Shown: piece after piece, positions 1 through 8,679 of the stretch | Position numbering within the stretch: the stretch's first letter is position 1 | How the letters are laid out: every line of letters begins with the position of its first letter | Source of the DNA: Brachymonas denitrificans | GTDB lineage: Bacteria; Pseudomonadota; Gammaproteobacteria; Burkholderiales; Burkholderiaceae_C | Direction of reading: 5' to 3' | NCBI RefSeq assembly: GCF_907163135.1 | Contig: NZ_CAJQUA010000001.1 | Coordinates: 15,001-79,000, forward strand | DNA length: 64,000 nt | The notes under the pieces: model-generated | Seen by the model: only the letters and a program-made list of their open reading frames with translations | The model's database searches: none | Told to the model about the DNA's origin: nothing | Translations under genes and position numbers: made by a program

Positions 1-2480
<2,480 letters not shown>

Positions 2481-2597
2481 ATAACTTTGGCTGGAAGAGC
2501 CAAGGATGTTATGCCAGGCGCAATCAAGATAAAGAAGCTGATGGATGACTCTATGAATTCGCTGTGCTGCTCGAGCAGCAGCATGGCACCCCGTTAA

Positions 2598-2713
2598 AGC
2601 CTGATGACCATAGCGAGTTGGTCCCACTCCTTCCCATCCCGAACAGGACAGTGAAACGACTCAGCGCCGATGATAGTGCGGATTCCCGTGTGAAAGTAGG
2701 TCATCGTCAGGCT
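2598..2713 (+). rRNA. rrf: 5S ribosomal RNA
   Basis: Complete 5S rRNA of about 116 nucleotides, last gene of the rRNA operon, 117 bases after 23S. The ends AGCCTGA (2598) and TCAGGCT (to 2713) pair to form helix I. The interior has the conserved beta-proteobacterial GACCATAGCGAGTTGGTCCC and CCCATCCCGAACAGG segments. Exact ends are inferred from the closing helix. Confidence 0.96.
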
Positions 2714-2726
2714 ACTTACAGCCAGG

Positions 2727-2763
2727 AAAAGCGCCCCGTGAGCACGGGGCGCTTTTTTGTTTT
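2727..2763 (+). terminator. Intrinsic terminator of the rRNA operon
   Basis: A long GC-rich hairpin (arms GCGCCCCGTG and CACGGGGCGC, 2-nt loop) flanked by AAAA and followed by a T-rich tract, TTTTTTGTTTTT. It lies 14 bases after the 5S gene and ends the rRNA transcript. Confidence 0.93.
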
Positions 2764-3049
2764 TGAGGCCTGTCTGCATTGCAGCATCATGCAGATCAAC
2801 TCTTTATCTTGTAGCCACGATTTCAAATTTGGGGAATCCGCTGGCAAGGCTGCTTTATTGCGCCCAACTTCTCCGCGCTCTCTCTGCATACGAATGCGGC
2901 TTGCTAGCAGAGCATCATGTCGCATTTGTTTGATGTTTTTCGTGTTCCATGATCGTTTTGCTTGCCTTCTCTTGAGGCGGTGCCAGTCTCTCGCAGCGCA
3001 CGGCAATATCAGCTATATGGAAAAATGACGGACGCGCCCGCTGCTTAGC
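2764..3049. other. Gene-poor stretch after the rRNA operon
   Basis: About 290 bases of noticeably lower G+C than the rest of the window. Short open frames exist on both strands but have no convincing ribosome-binding site, codon bias or recognisable motif, and those on the minus strand run into the rRNA terminator. I see no supported gene here. Confidence 0.5.
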
Positions 3050-3078
3050 AAAAAGGGGAAAGCCTGAGCTTTCCCCTT
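3050..3078 (-). terminator. Leftward intrinsic terminator after the IS-split gene
   Basis: Perfect hairpin, arms AAGGGGAAAGC (3053-3063) and GCTTTCCCCTT (3068-3078) with a 4-base loop. Read on the minus strand the stem is followed by TTTTTGC, so it terminates leftward transcription. It sits about 60 bases beyond the stop codon of the IS-interrupted gene at 3136-4913, which supports that gene having been a real transcription unit. Confidence 0.75.
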
Positions 3079-3237
3079 GATTTGCGTACGTTAAACTATT
3101 TGTGGGCCTTTTCCGTTAAATACCTCCTTATCGTGTTACCAAGAAAATCCTGAGCGCAGAAGTTCGCGGCTCATGTCGGGGTGGCGAGGAACAACGGGCA
3201 TTGCTTTTGCCCAGCTGCTTTCGTTGTTCACTGCGCT

Positions 3238-3292
3238 GTTGCTGTTGCTGTTGCTGTTGCTGGTGCTGGTGCTGGTGCTGGTGCTGGTGCTT
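3238..3292 (-). repeat. In-frame hexanucleotide tandem repeat coding Ser-Thr and Ser-Asn
   Basis: On the minus strand, about five ACC-AGC units are followed by four AAC-AGC units. They encode alternating Ser-Thr then Ser-Asn dipeptides inside the split gene. The unit is 6 bp, so slippage would change linker length without breaking the frame. Confidence 0.85.
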
Positions 3293-3550
3293 TCGGGAGC
3301 TTCGTCGAGCATTTCCAATTGGAGGAGTTGATAGTTTCCAGCGTCCGTGTCGTTTTCAGGAGTGCATGTGCGGTACCAGTTGAAGCCGTGTGCTGCGGTG
3401 AGCCGGGCGGCCAGTGTTTCCACAATGAAGGTCAGTGTGGCGGGGCATTCCCAGCCATGCACGTTCTTCAGGTTCCTTGCCTCTACAAGGACCTTGTAGG
3501 TGGTGTCGCCGGTACGTTCAAATGTATTGACCCAGCCCTTTCTGCACAGA

Positions 3551-4372
3551 TCAGGCTGCTAAAGCATAAGCCTCAGCGGGGGTCTTCATACCCAGCGCCT
3601 GATGTGGGCGCTGGTGGTTGTAAAAGCGGATCCAGTCGCCAATCACACGACTGGCGTGTTGCAGCGTCTCGAACCGGTGGCGGTGCACGCATTGGTCCTT
3701 GAGTGTGCGGATCACGCGCTCGACCATGCCGTTTTGTTCCGGGCTGTACGGCGTGATGAACTCCTGCTGCAGCCCATAGCTTTTGACCAGGGCCGTATAA
3801 CTGCGGCTGGTGAACACCAGCCCATTGTCCGAGCGCAGCAAGAACGGCTGCTTGACCTTGCCCAAACAGCCATAGCGGGCGATCAAGGCCTGTTCCAGCG
3901 CACTTTCTGCCGTTCTGGCCTTGCCGCTGCGGCTCAAGTGCCAGCCCAGCAGTTCCCGACTGTAGCAGTCGATCACCAGAGCCAGAGAGGCCCATCCGTC
4001 CTTGCCTGTCCAGGCGCGGCACAAATCTGTCGCCCAGCGCTCATCCGGAGCCTTGGCCACAGACGGCAAGGCCTGGATGCGCGGCCTGAACCCCACGGCC
4101 CGCTTCCTCACCTGCCAGCCCTTGAGCTGGAAGATGCGCTGCACCGTGTTCTTGTTCATCCCCAGCAGGTGCGCTACCGTGCGATACCCGAAGGACGGAT
4201 GCTCCTCTATCAACACCTTGATCGGTGCCACCAAGTGCTCCTGTACCTTCGGGGCAGACTTGACGCTGCGGTAGTACAGCGTGCGGCGAGGCAGATCGAA
4301 CCAGCGGCACAGCTTCACCAGGCTGACATGGAAACCATCAGCTGCCAGTCCCTGCTGCACATCGAGGATCAT
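3551..4372 (-). CDS. IS3-family transposase OrfB (integrase catalytic domain), copy 1
   Basis: A 273-residue DDE transposase with an HTH_21-like N-terminus (RRTLYYR, SFGYRTVAHLLG) and an rve integrase core. The catalytic acidic residues lie in the WATDLCR, LRSDNG and NGMVERVIRTLK segments, and the protein ends in the usual FYNHQRPHQALG block. Its ATG overlaps the orfA stop by four bases (ATGA). That suggests translational coupling, whereas most of the family uses a -1 frameshift. All catalytic residues are present, so it looks intact. Confidence 0.93.
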   Translation of the reverse strand: MILDVQQGLAADGFHVSLVKLCRWFDLPRRTLYYRSVKSAPKVQEHLVAPIKVLIEEHPSFGYRTVAHLLGMNKNTVQRIFQLKGWQVRKRAVGFRPRIQALPSVAKAPDERWATDLCRAWTGKDGWASLALVIDCYSRELLGWHLSRSGKARTAESALEQALIARYGCLGKVKQPFLLRSDNGLVFTSRSYTALVKSYGLQQEFITPYSPEQNGMVERVIRTLKDQCVHRHRFETLQHASRVIGDWIRFYNHQRPHQALGMKTPAEAYALAA

Positions 4373-4686
4373 TTCTCGTCCTCTTCGCCCAGCAGGGACG
4401 CCAGCTTTTTTCTGGCACGCAGCTCCAGCATGGCTTCGCCGTAGGCTTCCTGCAGGTCACTGAGCTTCTTCTCATACTGCTGGCGCACATCAAGCGGGTT
4501 CGTACGCAAGGCATTCTCCATGCCACGTTTGCCTTCTTCCACCCATTGCTCCAGCTCTGAAGGCTGCAGGTCAAAGGCACGGCTGGCCTCTGCCACCGTG
4601 GTCTTGCCCTGGATGATCTCCAGGACCAAGGCCGTTTTACGCTTGGCCGTCCAGCGCTTGATATCGTCTTCCATCAGGGTACTCAT
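4369..4686 (-). CDS. IS3-family transposase OrfA (helix-turn-helix subunit), copy 1
   Basis: A 105-residue protein from the ATG at 4686 (MSTLMEDD), preceded by a GGAA ribosome-binding site. The N-terminal half resembles the transposase_8/IS2-type helix-turn-helix (VAEASRAFDLQPSELEQWVE). The C-terminal half is a charged, probably coiled helix. It acts with OrfB to recognise the IS ends. A TTG further upstream at 4710 is possible but less likely. Confidence 0.88.
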   Translation of the reverse strand: MSTLMEDDIKRWTAKRKTALVLEIIQGKTTVAEASRAFDLQPSELEQWVEEGKRGMENALRTNPLDVRQQYEKKLSDLQEAYGEAMLELRARKKLASLLGEEDEK

Positions 4687-4954
4687 CGTCGTTTCCTTCA
4701 ACAATAACAACTGTGCAGGAATTCAGTGGGTCAATACACAAAGTGGATCGTGGCATCAAGCAGGAAATCCTTCATGGCATCTGGCCGCATGATGTTCCGG
4801 ATCTCGAGGCTGAAGTGCGAACTATCCAGGTTCTTGACTAGATCCCTCCATCCTCCTGCGGAGTTGTTGTTGGTTCTGGTGTCCGTGTGGCAGGCGGCGA
4901 GTGAGGCATCCATGGTGTGTAGGAAAAAAAATCTATCTGACTATTCGTAACCGG

Positions 4955-5089
4955 ATGAATTACGAAGAGCAACTAATGCACCAATACGAAGAGTACAAAA
5001 GGACTCTTCGAAAATTGGATGTAGCATGGTACAAAGATTTTTTTACAGAAAAATTACAACTGTCACTATGCCGCGTGGCATTGTATTGA
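4955..5089 (+). CDS. Possible 44-codon AT-rich small ORF, 3' end altered by IS copy 2
   Basis: The ATG at 4955 opens a frame starting MNYEEQLMHQYEEYK, rich in Glu, Lys and Tyr and low in G+C. The ribosome-binding site is weak. IS copy 2 is inserted three codons from the original end. The uninterrupted allele would read ...RVALL-stop (to 6309), and the IS end supplies ...RVALY-stop, so only the last residue changes. I recognise no family, and it may not be a real gene. Confidence 0.25.
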   Translation: MNYEEQLMHQYEEYKRTLRKLDVAWYKDFFTEKLQLSLCRVALY

Positions 5090-5109
5090 CCCAGCCCTTT
5101 CTGCACAGA

Positions 5110-5931
5110 TCAGGCTGCTAAAGCATAAGCCTCAGCGGGGGTCTTCATACCCAGCGCCTGATGTGGGCGCTGGTGGTTGTAAAAGCGGATCCAGTCGCCA
5201 ATCACACGACTGGCGTGTTGCAGCGTCTCGAACCGGTGGCGGTGCACGCATTGGTCCTTGAGTGTGCGGATCACGCGCTCGACCATGCCGTTTTGTTCCG
5301 GGCTGTACGGCGTGATGAACTCCTGCTGCAGCCCATAGCTTTTGACCAGGGCCGTATAACTGCGGCTGGTGAACACCAGCCCATTGTCCGAGCGCAGCAA
5401 GAACGGCTGCTTGACCTTGCCCAAACAGCCATAGCGGGCGATCAAGGCCTGTTCCAGCGCACTTTCTGCCGTTCTGGCCTTGCCGCTGCGGCTCAAGTGC
5501 CAGCCCAGCAGTTCCCGACTGTAGCAGTCGATCACCAGAGCCAGAGAGGCCCATCCGTCCTTGCCTGTCCAGGCGCGGCACAAATCTGTCGCCCAGCGCT
5601 CATCCGGAGCCTTGGCCACAGACGGCAAGGCCTGGATGCGCGGCCTGAACCCCACGGCCCGCTTCCTCACCTGCCAGCCCTTGAGCTGGAAGATGCGCTG
5701 CACCGTGTTCTTGTTCATCCCCAGCAGGTGCGCTACCGTGCGATACCCGAAGGACGGATGCTCCTCTATCAACACCTTGATCGGTGCCACCAAGTGCTCC
5801 TGTACCTTCGGGGCAGACTTGACGCTGCGGTAGTACAGCGTGCGGCGAGGCAGATCGAACCAGCGGCACAGCTTCACCAGGCTGACATGGAAACCATCAG
5901 CTGCCAGTCCCTGCTGCACATCGAGGATCAT
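5110..5931 (-). CDS. IS3-family transposase OrfB (integrase catalytic domain), copy 2
   Basis: A 273-residue DDE transposase identical in protein sequence to the copy at 3551-4372, with the same WATDLCR, LRSDNG and NGMVERV catalytic segments and the same ATGA overlap with orfA. It looks intact, so both copies could be active. Confidence 0.93.
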   Translation of the reverse strand: MILDVQQGLAADGFHVSLVKLCRWFDLPRRTLYYRSVKSAPKVQEHLVAPIKVLIEEHPSFGYRTVAHLLGMNKNTVQRIFQLKGWQVRKRAVGFRPRIQALPSVAKAPDERWATDLCRAWTGKDGWASLALVIDCYSRELLGWHLSRSGKARTAESALEQALIARYGCLGKVKQPFLLRSDNGLVFTSRSYTALVKSYGLQQEFITPYSPEQNGMVERVIRTLKDQCVHRHRFETLQHASRVIGDWIRFYNHQRPHQALGMKTPAEAYALAA

Positions 5932-6245
5932 TTCTCGTCCTCTTCGCCCAGCAGGGACGCCAGCTTTTTTCTGGCACGCAGCTCCAGCATGGCTTCGCCG
6001 TAGGCTTCCTGCAGGTCACTGAGCTTCTTCTCATACTGCTGGCGCACATCAAGCGGGTTCGTACGCAAGGCATTCTCCATGCCACGTTTGCCTTCTTCCA
6101 CCCATTGCTCCAGCTCTGAAGGCTGCAGGTCAAAGGCACGGCTGGCCTCTGCCACCGTGGTCTTGCCCTGGATGATCTCCAGGACCAAGGCCGTTTTACG
6201 CTTGGCCGTCCAGCGCTTGATATCGTCTTCCATCAGGGTACTCAT
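5928..6245 (-). CDS. IS3-family transposase OrfA (helix-turn-helix subunit), copy 2
   Basis: A 105-residue DNA-binding subunit, identical to that of copy 1. The start is the ATG at 6245 after a GGAA ribosome-binding site. It is immediately followed by, and overlaps by 4 bp, the orfB catalytic subunit. Confidence 0.88.
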   Translation of the reverse strand: MSTLMEDDIKRWTAKRKTALVLEIIQGKTTVAEASRAFDLQPSELEQWVEEGKRGMENALRTNPLDVRQQYEKKLSDLQEAYGEAMLELRARKKLASLLGEEDEK

Positions 6246-6386
6246 CGTCGTTTCCTTCAACAATAACAACTGTGCAGGAATTCAGTGGGTCAATACAGCA
6301 TTGTTGTAACATTTGTTTTCTTTTGATTGGATTGGTAAGTGTGGCAATGTGCACCTCCCCGAGGGGGATTGGGGGATGGACTCAGT

Positions 6387-7887
6387 AGTCCGCCCTGAAG
6401 ATTCCCCAACCCGTTGACATGTCTAAGGTTTTTCCGGTTCATGGGGTACAGAATTTGCTGGAGAATGTGCTTCGGAGATTCGATTCCTTGCAAATCTCGA
6501 CGGTGTTTCGAAGATGAAGCCACAGCCCACACTGCCTCAGACGCGCGAGTTGTTCCGCCCGCGTCTTGACGAGCAGCTCAACATGAAGCACCCGCTGGTG
6601 CGCCTGGCGGATCTGATGAATTGGGAAGAGATTGAACGCAGCTTCTCGGCCCATTTCACTTCCAGCCGGGGACGCCCGGCGCTGCCGCCCAGACTGGTGG
6701 CAGGGCTGCTGTACCTGCAGCATGCCAATGACGCATCGGATGAAGCCGTGGTCAACACCTGGCTGGAGAACCCGTACTGGCAGTTCTTCACTGGAGAGAC
6801 CTACCTGCAGACCGAATTACCGATTGACCCATCCAGTCTCACGCGCTGGCGCAAGCGCATTGGTGAAGAAGGCGTGGAAACGCTGCTGGCTGTCACGATT
6901 GAGGCTGCGCATGCGGCAGGCCTGATCAAAAAGAGCAGCTTCGATCGCGTGATCGTGGACACCACCGTCATGCCCAAGGCGGTTGCGCACCCGACCGACA
7001 GCCGACTGCTGGAGACAAGCCGTCAACACCTGGTCAAGCTCGCTGCCAGCCATGCGCTCAAGCTGCGCCAGAACTACAACCGCGAGGCCCCGCGCATGGC
7101 TGCGCAGATTGGCCGCTATGCCCACGCCAAGCAGTACAAGCGCATGCGCAAGACGCTCAAGGCGTTGCGCACCCGTGTGGGCCGCGTGTACCGTGATGTG
7201 GAGCGACAACTGCACGCCTTGCCCGGGCATGCCCGAGACAAGGCTCAGGACTTGCTGCAGCGTGTGCAGCGCATTCTGACGCAAAAGACCAAAGACAAGA
7301 ACAAGCTGTATGCCCTGCATGCTCCGGAGGTCGAATGCATCTCCAAGGGCAAGGCCAGAACGCCGTATGAATTCGGAGTGAAGGTGAGCACGGCCACGAC
7401 GCTCAAGGAGGGCGTCGTGGTGGGCATGCGCAGCATGCCGGGCAACCCGTGGGATGGTCACACGCTGGCCGAAACCCTGGAGCAGGTAGGGATCCTGGCG
7501 GAACACAAACCCAAAACGGTCATCGTGGACAAGGGCTACCAGGGGGTACAGGTTGAAGGCGTGCAGATTCTGCGCTCAGGGCAGCGCCGGGGAGTGACAC
7601 GGGCGATGAAGGCGATGATCAAGCGGCGCAGCGCGATCGAGCCGGCGTTCGGGCACATGAAAATGGATGGGCGGCTGGGGCGTAACCCTCTGAAGGGCGC
7701 GCTCGGCGATGCGTTGCATGCCGTGCTGTGTGGAGCCGGCCACAACATCCGGATGACCCTCAGGAAGCTGCGGCTTTTTTGTGCCCATATCGGGATGCCC
7801 CTCCAGGAGATGCTTGCCCTGCTGCGTCATGCAAACAGGGGTGAGAACCTCGTTGCTGCCTGAAAAGTGAATTGTTTAGGGTGGACT
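6387..7887 (+). mobile_element. IS5-family insertion sequence, about 1.5 kb
   Basis: The ends are imperfect inverted repeats: AGTCCGCCCTGAA from 6387, and AGTCCACCCTAAA read leftward from 7887. They are flanked by CAGT at 6383-6386 and 7888-7891, taken as a 4-bp target duplication. The element holds one transposase gene. The left flank reads GGACT-CAGT-AGTCC, so bases outside the left end copy the right terminus. The boundaries could therefore differ by a few bases. Confidence 0.75.
6514..7863 (+). CDS. IS5-family transposase
   Basis: A 449-residue DDE transposase. The N-terminal DUF772/InsH-like domain covers about residues 15-120 (LDEQLNMKHPLVRLADLMNW; FTGETYLQTELPIDPSSLTRWR). The catalytic domain has acidic residues in IVDTTVMP and VIVDKGYQG, and Glu in KRRSAIEPAFGHMK. 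A basic helical insertion occupies about residues 165-260. The frame is intact and fills the IS at 6387-7887. It is unrelated to the two IS3-family copies next to it. Confidence 0.93.
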   Translation: MKPQPTLPQTRELFRPRLDEQLNMKHPLVRLADLMNWEEIERSFSAHFTSSRGRPALPPRLVAGLLYLQHANDASDEAVVNTWLENPYWQFFTGETYLQTELPIDPSSLTRWRKRIGEEGVETLLAVTIEAAHAAGLIKKSSFDRVIVDTTVMPKAVAHPTDSRLLETSRQHLVKLAASHALKLRQNYNREAPRMAAQIGRYAHAKQYKRMRKTLKALRTRVGRVYRDVERQLHALPGHARDKAQDLLQRVQRILTQKTKDKNKLYALHAPEVECISKGKARTPYEFGVKVSTATTLKEGVVVGMRSMPGNPWDGHTLAETLEQVGILAEHKPKTVIVDKGYQGVQVEGVQILRSGQRRGVTRAMKAMIKRRSAIEPAFGHMKMDGRLGRNPLKGALGDALHAVLCGAGHNIRMTLRKLRLFCAHIGMPLQEMLALLRHANRGENLVAA

Positions 7888-7977
7888 CAGTAGAGTGTCT
7901 TGCATCGGGAGGTTCCATGTCGCCTGCACGCGGAAGTTGCCTGGGTTTCCGTTCAGCACCACGCATCGGGCTTGCCA

Positions 7978-8472
7978 TCAGCGGGAGGTTTCTGATTCAC
8001 GCGGGATACTGCGTGGACGCCCCTCTTCATCGATTGCAACATAAGTGACCATGGCATCGGTCACTTTCAGATATCGTCCCTGATCACTGAAAGTTTCCGC
8101 GTAAACCTCCACGCAGATGGTGATGGATGTGTTGCCGATGCGTTGGACGGATGCATAGAACGAGAGGATGTCGCCGACACGTACCGGCTGCTTGAAGATG
8201 AATTCCTTGACGGCGACCGTTGCGGTTCGTCCGCGCGTTTTGCGGAAGGCGGCGATGGCGCCTGCGACGTCGACCTGCGCCATCACCCAGCCACCGAAGA
8301 TATCTCCATTTGCGTTGCAATCTGCAGGCATAGGGACGACTTTGAGAACCAGTTCGTGTGTTTCGGTGGATTCCGGAAGACGGTCGAGGAATGGGCGGTT
8401 GGAGGGGGTATTGCGGGCAAATCCCGGCTTGTTGAGGGTCGGGAGGACGTTGGGATGTTGTTCTGTGTTCAT
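7978..8472 (-). CDS. Acyl-CoA thioesterase, YciA-like hotdog fold
   Basis: A 164-residue cytoplasmic thioesterase that hydrolyses acyl-CoA to free acid and CoA. The family signature NANGDIFGGWVMAQVDVAGA, with the catalytic Asp, lies at about residues 53-72. The usual hotdog core follows (VAVKEFIFKQPVRVGDILSFYA). The N-terminal 35 residues are a Pro/Asn-rich extension not seen in short YciA proteins. A GGAAAG ribosome-binding site supports the ATG at 8472. It is divergent from the ABC exporter gene. The substrate range cannot be read from sequence. Confidence 0.88.
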   Translation of the reverse strand: MNTEQHPNVLPTLNKPGFARNTPSNRPFLDRLPESTETHELVLKVVPMPADCNANGDIFGGWVMAQVDVAGAIAAFRKTRGRTATVAVKEFIFKQPVRVGDILSFYASVQRIGNTSITICVEVYAETFSDQGRYLKVTDAMVTYVAIDEEGRPRSIPRESETSR

Positions 8473-8679
8473 GAGCGGCTTTCCTGTGTATTAGGGTGAT
8501 TGTGCATTGAGGCAGAGCACAGTGGAAGTTTGCGGCGCGAATAGTCTGCCGGCTCTCGATGCCGCGCTTGCACATCGTTCGCATCACTGAATTCGGCGAT
8601 GCATAGGCGCGATGGAGCATCGTTAGGCTATGCTGGCAGGAATGGTAATGGCTGGCAGCACATGCAGGGAGTGGTGGAC

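Larger units (their letters stand above)
3523..4738 (-). mobile_element. IS3-family insertion sequence, copy 1
   Basis: A 1216-bp element. The ends are inverted repeats beginning TGTATTGACCCA on both sides, with imperfect pairing continuing to about 27 bp. It is flanked by a 4-bp target duplication, CAAA at 3519-3522 and 4739-4742. It carries orfA and orfB in the leftward direction. By eye it is identical in length and sequence to copy 2 at 5082-6297. It interrupts the gene at 3136-4913. Confidence 0.93.
3136..4913 (-). pseudogene. Lipoprotein-like hypothetical gene split by an IS3-family insertion
   Basis: The 5' part is 4739-4913 and the 3' part is 3136-3522; the IS copy at 3523-4738 lies between. 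Removing the IS and one copy of the CAAA duplication joins the halves exactly in frame (558 nt, 185 codons plus stop). The junction then reads ...ATIHFERTGDTTYKVL.... The N-terminus has a lipobox-like SLAAC ending at residue 8. That is too short for a full signal peptide, and an in-frame TAG lies just upstream of an 8-T run, so the real 5' end may also be damaged. The C-terminal half carries a Ser-Thr/Ser-Asn repeat. I recognise no family. Two facts suggest the gene was expressed before insertion: the exact frame restoration and the terminator at 3050-3078. Confidence 0.65.
5082..6297 (-). mobile_element. IS3-family insertion sequence, copy 2
   Basis: Second 1216-bp copy of the element at 3523-4738, in the same orientation, 343 bp further on. 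It has the same terminal repeats (TGTATTGACCCA) and its own 4-bp target duplication, GCAT at 5078-5081 and 6298-6301. The different duplication means a separate insertion event, not a tandem duplication. Confidence 0.93.

Noticed and set aside
2716-3006. A 96-codon leftward frame after the rRNA operon
   Set aside because: It needs a TTG start without a ribosome-binding site and its end runs through the rRNA terminator hairpin.
3238-3292. CRISPR array
   Set aside because: The repeats are 6 bp with no spacers; it is an in-frame codon repeat. No other regularly spaced repeats are seen in the window.
3519-6301. Composite transposon made of two IS3 copies
   Set aside because: Each copy has its own different 4-bp duplication and the 343 bp between holds no cargo gene, so two independent insertions explain it better.
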